A DNA stretch of 64,000 nucleotides from Branchiostoma floridae. Lineage: Eukaryota > Chordata > Leptocardii > Amphioxiformes > Branchiostomatidae. Positions within the stretch are counted from its first letter, which is position 1. Each line of letters begins with the position of its first letter. Location of the stretch: contig NC_049996.1 of NCBI RefSeq assembly GCF_000003815.2, forward strand, positions 18,490,084-18,554,083. The letters run 5' to 3'. The translations under genes were made by a program, and so were the position numbers. Below, piece by piece: positions 21,301-30,600 of this stretch. The notes under the pieces were generated by a model. That model did not search any database. It was given only the letters and a program-made list of their open reading frames with translations, and was not told where the DNA came from.

Positions 21301-22534
21301 AGAAGTATCTGCATAATGAATGTATAGTTGCGACTCACAAATAAAAAGCAAACATCAGACTAGCAACAAATGTAGACAATGCATTTCAAATGAGATACCA
21401 TCTATATCTTAAATTAAGAACAGTCGTAAAATTCTGCAAAAACAGACAAGAACAGCATTATCTAACTAGCAACATTGCTGAACACTAATTAGGTATTGCT
21501 GAAAATTCACAAACCTGCACAACTAAAGTGTGCTTTCGTGTCCAGCACAAATTCTCCTTCATCGCTGTCCCAGATCTCAAAGGTGCCGGTTATGTCTTCA
21601 AGATATAAGCTGGAGTCTCTCACACGGAAACGATTTCTATTTTCAATATGCCAATAGTCTTCATCGAAAAACACCGGTGCTTTGGTCTCATCGTTTCTGT
21701 ATTCAGGTCGAGTCCCAGGTGTAGCCGGACTGGTCATGCTGTATGTACTAACCAATAGTTGTGGTGGATATAGACTAGCGGACCCAAACAGACGGACAGT
21801 CGGACAACCTGTACAGATAAAACAGCCACTGTTATTGTTTTCCTTTCATTAAGACAACAAAGGACAGCAGTGTACAATACAGAAACAACAACAGTGCATG
21901 GCGTGTGTGTGCGTGTGTGTGTGTGTGGTGTGTTGATGACACCCCGTACAGTTTTCCAGCTTCCAGAGTTGGTATTGTGTAACCTGAGTTTTTCATACGT
22001 CATCTGTATCTAAAAATATAACACTTGGCAAAGCATGACAGTATTTAAAATATGTCCATAGAATATATGTTATTTTCTTGAAGCGTACTTGGGAGCAAGG
22101 AGTGTGCGATATCATTCAACCAGGTTGCAAATATTTTTGCAGTCGATAATTATGTGTGAGATAGTTTGTTCTTATGAATAAAGGGACACGGGTCAGACTC
22201 TTTTACATATACTGTTATGACAGTCCGAATCAGCAGCATCACCATTTAATATCACAAAGCAGCGACGTTTTAAAGACGGACATATATAAACCCTTCTCCT
22301 ACGCAGAGACATCCAACGGCAAACTTCCTCTTGTCTGTAAGGCAGTTTGCCGTTGGATATCTATGCGTAGGAGAATGATATAAACGTACTGAATTGAAAG
22401 GAGGAAGTACCTTTACTTCCTCAAAAGTGAAAGCACGACATGAACTTACCGGCCTGTGCGTTCGTAGGAAGACTAGTCAGAATGACTAAACACAGCGCGC
22501 CCAACGTCACTGTACGAACGGCCCCTGGCTCCAT
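18015..22534 (-). CDS. Multidomain type I receptor: SUEL lectin, WSC, CUB, sushi, TM, tyrosine-rich tail (8 exons)
   Basis: Exons in coding order: 22534-22450, 21808-21515, 21290-20970, 20758-20480, 20040-19714, 19591-19415, 18920-18803, 18387-18015. They join in frame to a 657-residue protein. Order: signal peptide 1-27, an unassigned domain ~29-125, SUEL/rhamnose-binding-lectin domain ~128-232, WSC ~234-325, CUB ~327-434, sushi/CCP ~436-493, TM ~508-530, cytoplasmic tail ~531-657. All extracellular junctions are phase 1, the classic exon-shuffling pattern, and each domain is one exon. The tail has nine tyrosines: YDMV, YEMV, YQAL, YTSL, YLEL, two YEN and two others. These are plausible SH2-docking sites; YQAL and YTSL are 11 residues apart, as in a loose ITAM. 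The ligand is unknown. I know no named gene with this order. Confidence 0.9.
18803..18920 (-). CDS. Receptor exon 7: transmembrane segment
   Basis: 118-bp exon, acceptor attcttcag. Encodes AWAAPVSVLGAVLLVSIG then VFAIFIVKRRR: one hydrophobic helix followed by a basic stop-transfer cluster, giving type I topology. Donor gtaact after two bases of an Arg codon. Confidence 0.88.
19415..19591 (-). CDS. Receptor exon 6: sushi/CCP-like module
   Basis: Phase 1-1 exon of 59 codons, too short to stand out as an ORF. Four cysteines are spaced like a CCP module (GHCVPV, VTITCKNG, VTVLCQKNGTF, TPYCS). The tryptophan expected between the third and fourth Cys is Phe. Confidence 0.78.
19714..20040 (-). CDS. 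Receptor exon 5: CUB domain
   Basis: Phase 1-1 exon of 109 codons. ACGGDLKANEGIIYSPDFPG, then NCVWNIQVAPEKVIRVKLEL, EDSLTIVEG and NGFILRYEG follow the CUB pattern. Only the first disulfide pair is present; the second pair of the long CUB form is missing. Confidence 0.9.
20480..20758 (-). CDS. Receptor exon 4: WSC domain
   Basis: Phase 1-1 exon of 93 codons. Has the eight-cysteine WSC pattern: GCYQDEPVNK, QKCLKYCRAQSYRYAGV, GCRCGNQLQQ, NECTAPCGGDQFQFCGG. WSC domains are presumed carbohydrate-binding modules. Confidence 0.9.
20851..20885. repeat. Short hairpin in receptor intron 3
   Basis: gcaactttcagac and gtctgaaaattgc form a near-perfect 13-bp stem with a four-base loop, in the intron between the SUEL and WSC exons. 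Confidence 0.6.
20970..21290 (-). CDS. Receptor exon 3: SUEL-type galactose/rhamnose-binding lectin domain
   Basis: Phase 1-1 exon of 107 codons. The cysteine pattern and blocks fit the SUEL lectin family: ITYICKDDKKTIRCPRP, IVRAAYGQDWAC, VMDRCTRAPGSCIL, MFGGNPCDHIEG, TYLRVEHRC. The usual YGR motif reads YGQ and DPC reads NPC, so sugar specificity may differ from typical rhamnose lectins. Confidence 0.88.
21515..21808 (-). CDS. Receptor exon 2: unassigned extracellular domain
   Basis: Phase 1-1 exon of 98 codons, acceptor tctgtacag. Begins GCPTVRLFGSASLYPPQLLV; its second half is acidic and aromatic (VFFDEDYWHIENRNRFRV, GTFEIWDSDEGEFVLD). It has only two cysteines, one near each end, so a single closing disulfide is likely. 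I cannot assign it to a named family. Confidence 0.85.
22292..22377. mobile_element. hAT-like MITE, 86 bp, intact 8-bp target duplication
   Basis: Nearly all terminal inverted repeat: the left arm ccttctcctacgcagagaca then tccaacggcaaact matches the right arm in inverse order. Flanked by the perfect 8-bp duplication atataaac (22284-22291, 22378-22385). The tctcctacgca core matches the family at 8517-8766. It sits 65 bp downstream of receptor exon 1, in intron 1. Confidence 0.9.
22450..22534 (-). CDS. Receptor exon 1: start codon and signal peptide
   Basis: ATG at 22534 (minus). Encodes MEPGAVRTVTLGALCLVILT then SLPTNAQA, a typical secretory signal with a hydrophobic core. Donor GTAAGT after one base of a glycine codon. 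Confidence 0.88.
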
Positions 22535-22825
22535 AGTCGATAAGATTCGATACTGTTGTCGTTTGTCAGTCACTGTGGTTTGTTGCGAACGTAAACCGTT
22601 ACAAATGATACAGTTTGACAGAAAACTTGTCGATGGGTACTTTTCTCGGCGGTTACCCTCTCACGGAAACCTTCCTGGTTGTCCCGCTGATATGTCAATC
22701 ACGACGAGGTGGCCAGGCTCCAACTCCCGACTACCTCCGACGTTCCTACTTTGTCAGTTCAGAGTTGGGTCTACCAAACGGAAATCTAACCGTGTGGAGA
22801 GTTCATGACTTCGCCGTAAACTTGT

Positions 22826-22904
22826 GGTTTAACTTCCGTGTAAACCGGAAATACGTCACAGTGTCACTGTGGCACGAGTTTGCTTTTCCGGTTTACACTT
22901 AAAC
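22826..22904. repeat. Palindrome upstream of the receptor start codon
   Basis: ggtttaacttccgtgtaaac and cggaaa are mirrored by ttttccggtttacacttaaacc, with an inner palindrome cacagtgtcactgtg. It lies ~290 bp upstream of the receptor ATG on its strand. It is probably a MITE, but could lie in the promoter. Confidence 0.65.
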
Positions 22905-23523
22905 CATGGTAAACATCATGTCACCGGGTATTTGACCTTCAAGTCGCATATGGGTGTACAAATGAATACTGTTGACATCATAATATAGACACAATTTAAA
23001 GGGATTGACGTTTTATTACAAATGTAGACTTTTTTCTCTAAGTGTTGCTTGTAAATTGAGTCCGCTGAGGGCAAAGGTCAATAATACACACCTGTACAGT
23101 TTTTATCCAGTGTAAGACTTGTAGAAGGCCTATTCTTGTAGAATGTAAGAGATATTTTATATTGATAAGATAGTGCAGGGTGTAGATTGTCAAATTTGTT
23201 TTCAACAAGATTTTGGTTCATTTTGCAGACCCCTAGCTGGAAGTGGTTAGTCCCGAAATTGACGTCATCAGAAACGGCGCGAGACATCGTCTGAAATGGC
23301 GAAATCATTCAGTAAACGACTTTTTGGAGACTTAAGATAGCTGGCTACTGTGTGTGGTGAGTTTCTATGATCTGGAAGCTTGACGGATGAGATTATGACA
23401 CGCTGAACTTGCCTATCTTTCCATCATTACATGATTTCCGTTGTTTTTAACTAGCTTAGTGATGATGACTGTAGTGTGAGAAAGAAACACTAACTTATGA
23501 ACATCTGTCTAGTTTGGTAGTTC

Positions 23524-23830
23524 GGTAGCGCGCGTAGTCCAGCGGTTAGCGGCCTTGCCTCTGGAACTAGAAGCCGTGGGTTCGATCCCGGCTGTGTCGC
23601 TCACCCGACATGCACGCTACCGGTAAGGGTTGCAGTCCTTTAATATGACGGGACGTTAAGCCGTGGTCCACTGTTCATTATGCTTGTCGTAAAGAGCTAG
23701 GGGAATTTCCCCTGTACAATGAACCTGTAAATACTGTACATAGCACCTGCCCTCTCTGTCACGACCAGTGGAAGATAAGCTCTTCAGTGAGCTAAAACTG
23801 GTTCGAGATCACTTTCACTTTCACTTTGGT
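23524..23830 (+). mobile_element. tRNA-derived SINE (plus strand)
   Basis: tRNA-like head with A-box tagtccagcggttagcgg and B-box gggttcgatcccg, unrelated body, and a 3' tail of ctttcactttcacttt. A second full-length copy lies inverted at 27689-27970 and shares head, body and the aaaactggttcgagat end. Confidence 0.88.
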
Positions 23831-26800
23831 AGTGAATGAGGACAACAGCAACAGAAGTGGTTGTTTCATGTTTATAATTTCCCAAGTGCACACTGAGAAA
23901 TACCGCGCAGTAAACATCTGTCCTTAAAATGCTGCCACCAGAGATTCTATACAAATTGTTTCTTACTTTACAACATTCAGGTTTCAGACCGGGGGCACAG
24001 AGACAGGCAATAGGCAGCGATTCTCACAATCTCATTGCATTAACAACGATATGAAGACGATCAGAATATCAACAAAGGTAATAGCAGAGTCACCACATGC
24101 ATATACGGTATATGAAATAAAATCTTGTAAAATCAGCAATGTACATGAAACCATTTCTGCAAAACTGGGGTAGCCATGTTGGCGGCACTCAACTGTCTAT
24201 GGAAGATATACTGCAGAATGGTAACTTGTAGGCGAATTTGAATAATACACCGTTTTCACGTATACATACGCATATACTTTAAATGGTTGGATAAAAGTAT
24301 TTCAACGAAGACCGAGATAGATAGATATATGTACAGAGAATTATCAATTTCGTGGTGTGTATGATACATCGTATTGTGTAAGGTTTAAGTTCAAAAGTTA
24401 GCCACAGCACACGCATATAGTACAAACCACTGACCCAATCCAAATGTAGATACACACATCACAATCTCAATGATGTGGTGTACACCACTCTTATAATATA
24501 TATATATATATATATACTAACAACAGATGAAAAATGACAAACTGAACGACTCGTGGATACAAAGATTATGTAGGTATAACAGTTTTAAATTATTCTCTCG
24601 GCGATTGTTCCTATCTCTTGCAAATAGTATCATGTATAAACATACGTACAAGAAGTATACGTATATTTCGTTCGCGTCCTATCGGATCTCGCTTTTGTAA
24701 AAGATGAACAGTGTCAGCGCATTGAAAATAGTGCGCTGCATTTTTCGTTTTTCAGTCTTCATTAAAACTTAAAGCACGCTTACGTTTGCCAGTGTTAGTC
24801 CACTGCGCCAGCCGCATCTATACTTATAGTTCCCAAGAAAATAGACATTTTATGTGTGGCGTTATTATTAAAATCCATTTCACAACAAACGTTAACGTTT
24901 TCCTGATATAGCCTTCTCGGTTTACAAATGCATAGCACTGTTCTTTCACCCATCAAAATTCTCATATACCACAGCAAAGATGTACAACTGTATTTGATGC
25001 AGTACCGTAAACTACACTAGACTTAACTAACGTTACACATTTGTCATTTCCAATGATGCAAACTTGGATAGTAATGATATCTTTGAGAACTCTCACTGAG
25101 TGACCGTTACAGCCATGGATCGCACGCAACAAGCACGACCACGTTTTGGTTGCACATGGTCTTGCCACAAGTTTCCAGATGTGAAACATCGTTTTGATAG
25201 CCTATCAGCGTCCGGAATCCCGTCAATGTCACGTAGAACTGCAGACGACAAACTTTTAATACCCAAGATGGCGACGTAAACAAAATCACGTGACACGTGA
25301 CGTCATATGCAAATCATCCCTTTTTCTTACCACTTCTGGAAACCATGCGCTGCCGCTTTAAATTTCTGCGGATGTCGTACAAAAATGTCCGTGCATTTGA
25401 TACAAACATCGATTCCATATACAAAGTTGTGGCCTATGCAGAGCCTTGCTTGATTACGGCTTATACAATATACCTTGGGGAGTCTCTGCCAAATCGAGCG
25501 GAGATATCCAATTTCGTGGTCATGGCGTCTAACTAACTATCAGCCAATCAGAGCTTTCTGTAAGTAAATCCGATCCTCTCATTGGCTGACAAGTTGTTAG
25601 AGGCCACGCCCACAAAAGTGGAAACCTCTGCCCGGTCTACCAGTAGTATATTGTATAGTTTTGGACTAGGCTCTGCCTAGGAGAAATGGTTGTACAAAAT
25701 TCATTGCATACTCTCACGTTCCAGTATCTCAAACCACTACAAAAATGTATGTGTACATAAAGCCAACAATCACACGTAGTGAACTCGATATCATATTTGC
25801 ATTTGACTTGTACAATACGTCCAAGTTGTAACAGCGACACGTTGTTTACAGTATCTGTTACATGTACAAGGGCACGAGCGAGGCATGGTTTGGTATGGTG
25901 AAATTTCCCATTGAGATTCCATGATGACAAGCACATATATAACGTTATATACATTGGAAGGATATTGTATACGTACAATTTTTAACATGGGTAGAAACTC
26001 TCTTACAAAGCTTAATGTTTATACGACGAAGGAAGTACATATCGGACATACATAACAATAACAACACCATATTATGCATTATCATATTAGGCTCCATATT
26101 TTAAAAGGTTTCTTAAAGCAGAGCTTTTTAATTACTTAACAAAGACGATAATACTAAAAAATCTCCCTCAGCCTGGCATAGAATTCCCTGCTCTTTCTGT
26201 CCGTGTTTTGATGCACTTTATGTAGTAAACATGGATTTGATGTTTGCATACAATGATAGAAAATCTAAAATTAAGCTACTTCTTCTCTGTGACCATAACG
26301 ACGTTGAAGAACAGAAAACCTCATTCGGAACTAGTAAATGACGTATTTTGACGTATTTCAGCTTTAGGCGACATATTGTGCCTTCTATCAGACAATGCTA
26401 TTCAATGATATCATGTTTAACCCTGCACCTCAAGAGAGAGAGAGATTTTCAATTTCTGACTGATTGACAGACAGTTACATCACACGCAAAAAGACTGAGC
26501 GATAAGGTCCATCTCCAAGAAGGAATTTTCTAGAATCTGTGTGCTTCAAAACACGACTTTTTCTGGCGCAGGGATGGCTTGGTGGTGATGATGATGATGA
26601 TGATGAATATGTTCAGTGCTGAACTCATCTAAATGTCTTAGATTCCAGTATCAAGACCCAGAGTTATACTGTCAGCAGAGAAAGTTTAGGTGTGACCTCA
26701 GGAACACTACGATTTGATTCGGACCCAAAACATTTTTTTTCACACTTGACTTCATAAGGAGGTTCACAATTCTAAGTACGTTTGCGCAGAGAAATATATT

Positions 26801-27476
26801 ATAGGTAATATGCCAAATGATACACAAAACACGTCTGGACATTGTTACGAAAACTGAAACAATGAGTGAGACCTGACTTGTTTACAAGATAGGGGTCTTT
26901 ACCTTTGACAAATTACCCACCATGCATTTCGGCGCGCATGCGTACTCGAGATCGTGAATATCCTTATTGTGACGAATGATTAGGAATTATTGTATTTTCG
27001 GCGTTTTTCCGATTCTACCTCGATTTTATTAAACAATTTCAGGTATTCCCACCAAAAAAAACTGATTAGATCAGTTGATAATATGTTTCATTTGTACTAG
27101 TCTAAGAGCGATTTAATAACGCGGGAAGGTGAGCATTGAGTTCCTTTTATCCAAGCAAAAATATGGCTTTGTGTGGACTCAGTAAAAATGGAGGTATATG
27201 CATTGCAATCAGGTTGGGTGTTTGTTTACTTGTCCTGGCGTGTGTCCGAAGTTAGGCAGCCTGCCAGGGAGTGTGGTGTAATGGAATATTTGGAGAATTT
27301 GATATCTTGGTTTGGCTCTGCTCCAATGTTGTAGACACGTACACAGGAAGTGATGAATCATGGCAACGCCCACGCAAATCTGGGCTTCCGTTTAGAGCTT
27401 GTTTCATGGCGCGTTGCCCCAGTCTCGTGAGCGAACCGTTCCTTCGTGACAGTAGGATCCTGTGTTGAGAGAAAAT
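23831..27476. other. Intergenic region between the receptor and PDE1
   Basis: No coding exon supported. Contains (TA)n near 24498-24516, a cluster of E-box and CRE motifs at ~25285-25310, (GA)n near 26435, (GAT)n at 26585-26605, and tttatt at 27025-27030, which read on the minus strand is an AATAAA 447 bp past the PDE1 stop. Confidence 0.55.
25262..25312. promoter_or_regulatory. Possible promoter-like cluster (YY1, E-box, CRE motifs)
   Basis: aagatggcgac (YY1-like), two CACGTG E-boxes and tgacgtcat (CRE) lie within 50 bp. No adjacent gene start was recognised, so function is uncertain. Confidence 0.3.
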
Positions 27477-27604
27477 TCACGAAGCTGGTTTGCTGTTCTT
27501 CACATTGACATTGACATGGACGTCTCGTATCGATACTGCAGATGAGTGCGTCTTCGGGCTTTCCTCTGGAGAACTGGTGGCGTTCTGTCTGATGATGGAC
27601 ACTC
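27477..27604 (-). CDS. PDE1: PDE1 last coding exon
   Basis: Acceptor ctactcctccag; one carried base plus 128 bp gives 43 codons exactly to TGA at 27477: GVSIIRQNATSSPEESPKTH then SSAVSIRDVHVNVNVKNSKP and AS. The phase match with the preceding donor is the main support. There is no family similarity to test it against. Confidence 0.65.
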
Positions 27605-30600
27605 CTGGAGGAGTAGAAAACATGGAAATTATCGGACAGTTAGAAATGAAACGGAATCACTAACATTACGTCAGTAATTTTTTTTATAATCTCGAACCAG
27701 TTTTAGCTCACTGAAGAGCTAGTCTTCCACTGGTCGTGACAGAGAGTACAGACGCTATGCACAGTATTTACAGGTTTATTGTACTTGGGAAGTTCCCATA
27801 GCTCTTTACGACAAGCACAATGGACAGTGGACCACGGCTTAACGTCCTGTCCTAAGGACTGCAACCCTTTTCGGTAGCGTGCATGTTGGGTGAGCGACAC
27901 AGCCGGGATCGAACTCACGGCTTCTAGTTCCAGAGGCAGGGCCGCCATCACTGGACTACGCGCGCTACCGTGTTATGTGTAATGTGTTGAGTAGCAGAGG
28001 TTTGAATACATCTAAAATGTGATAGTCAGACTAAATTGCACTCCTATCGGCCAAACAGGAGCAAGGAAGTGAATTATAATATATACGTTTTGCAATTTCA
28101 TGCTCAGAGGCTAATTGCAAATAAATGGACTAACATGTGACAATGAACAGTGATTACCATAATTCCACTTTTTCTGTAATTTGTGGGTTCTGCGATCTTA
28201 AGAGAAAAGTGGCTTTCAATCCTTTCGTGAATGTTGGAAAGTTGGGATATGTCACTGTGGCGTGGTTAAATGAACGCGCTTTGTCTTTCACTTCTTTAGA
28301 TGCACAGTAATAACAAAGGCTTTCTCAAATCTCGCAAATATGACTTGGGTAACATTACCTGATCGTCTTTGAGGGTACACGGTCTCCTGGTCTGCCTTCG
28401 ATTTCCTGGCATCTGCCACCCCCTCCTCCTGTTCACATGGTTCCGCCCGAGTCTCCTTTGTCGTGCAGCCTGTCTTTACGGCGTCCCCAGCCGGGCTGTC
28501 TATCACGATACTGTGCCCCGATCCTGTAGCTAGTATTCTCTTTCCCGCTCTACTGTCCTTAGTTGTCTTAGATGATGATGATGATGCGTCTACGGAATTC
28601 CCCCCTTTGTTCTCATTGGTCCCCTCCGTGACGTCAGCGTCGGTCCTGGAGCCGTCTTCTTGTGTTGTTGCCTCGCCGTGACCGTTTTCGTTGTTGTTCT
28701 CTTTCATCTCTTTTGCCCCTGTACGAAGAGAATGAGAACGATGTGATGTATCGCTAGCGACGTCAAATTGGATAGATATATGCTCTAAGTTACAATAACA
28801 ATATCGGGGAACGGATGCTAATGTCGTAGAACACCAAAGCCAATTCCACAGCCAAAGAAGATGAGAAGAAAAAAGGAATCTATTGTTTTGTAAACCAGAC
28901 TCTTTATATCAAGTCATTTTTAACCTTCCTGAACACTTAGATTTAAATTGATATGAAATGAAGGCAACTTTCTTTTACCAAGTTTATTCGCATGCTTGCA
29001 TTAGTTTTGGTTGTCCCAGAGGATGGCATCCATATAATTAAACCAACACGGCCAAATTGGTTGCTGCCCGTATACAGTTAATTGCACAACGGATAATCGC
29101 GCACTTCTGTTAATTGCACGAAATCCCCAAATCCTGTGGTAGTGCGGTCCAGCTTAATAACTTCGCTTTGTTGCACCATTCGGATAACTGCNNNNNNNNN
29201 NNNNNNNNNNNNNNNNNNNNNNNNNNNNNNNNNNNNNNNNNNNNNNNNNNNNNNNNNNNNNNNNNNNNNNNNNNNNNNNNNNNNNNNNNNNGAAATGCAA
29301 TGGCAAATGGGGTGTGCAATTAAGCGGCTTCTACTGTATTAAGATAGGATTAAGGTCAAATGAAGGAAGAAGTGTACTTTTACGGCTTTCTCCTTCCAGT
29401 TCCTCTTGTTGATCTTGAGGTTGTCTTGCCAGGGTCTCTTCAGCTGGTATGTAGACTTCAGCACCATGTGGGGCTTCTTCTGTTTCCCCTCCTTCTCCTT
29501 TTGGTGGAAAATATCAAAGATTGCTACGTCAGAAATCCGTGTAATACGATACGCCAAATAGCCATTACTCTGGTAGTCTTTATAGTCCCTTTTTAGGAAA
29601 AATATAGGTTCGAGGGTCGAGTTACTTTATGCCGATGACATAACGTCATGTTCAAATCTGCTTTCATGGAAAATACTAAAGGCTGATACGTCGATGAAGC
29701 TTAGACATCCAGGTAACACGATACGCCGTTTACCAGTTACTCAAGCGACTGGATGTGATTCTTGAAACAGTCAGACGCTGTCTGAAACTTTTGACCGTTT
29801 CCAAAATCAAATCAAGGAGGTTATATCATTGATCAAATACAGTTACTTGAGTAACTTCTAGTTGACGTATCAAGGGTTGAATTTTTGGAGCTGATAAACA
29901 TAACGTTATGTGAAAATCTAATACAATCATCTACATATACAAAGGCATATCAAAATGACACTTGGAGTCATACATTGTTTTATAATTTGTAAAATAAAAA
30001 AAATGAACATTTGAGTACAATAGCAGTTAGAAGGCATATATCTAACATCAATAAAAAATGACATCATTATCTATAAGCTAGCTCACGCTTTAAAGGGCGC
30101 ATGTACAATGTAATGTATTGTGGGTCATATGTCAAAGTTGAAGATTCCTTGTCAGTCTTTTGGAATTGCAACGAGCCTCCAAATTTTTGACATTTTACCC
30201 ACAACGCATCACACTTCACATGTGCACTTACTTCAAACTTTGAGCTTACTTATAGATGATGATGTCATGTTTGCTGAATGTTGAATGTACGAGAGGGGTT
30301 CATCACTCGAAAACGAGTTCAACACTAAAATACCTGAGGCCGCTTTGACCATTGAATCAGCACTGGAACACGAGTGTGGAAGGCAAGGTTTCCGTAGACT
30401 TGCCAGTGCACATGCGTGCTTCAAACCACGAACAAGCTCACTGAAATGAGTGACGTACAGCTGCTGATGACGTATCTGGTACGTCGATGTAGGTTAGACG
30501 TCAAGGTAATAAGATACGCCAAAAAGTAGTTGCTCAAGCAACTGGATATGGTTTTNNNNNNNNNNNNNNNNNNNNNNNNNNNNNNNNNNNNNNNNNNNNN

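Noticed and set aside
22140..22808. Plus-strand ORFs opposite the receptor signal-peptide exon
   Set aside because: Shadows of the minus-strand exon and of a MITE; no domain or splice support.
23524..23605. tRNA gene
   Set aside because: A and B boxes are present, but the body is fused to a SINE tail and a second full copy lies at 27689-27970.
25115..25291. 58-codon plus-strand ORF with GCTWSCHKFPD, faintly THAP-like
   Set aside because: Only part of a zinc-coordination pattern, no further domain features, short; chance is likelier.
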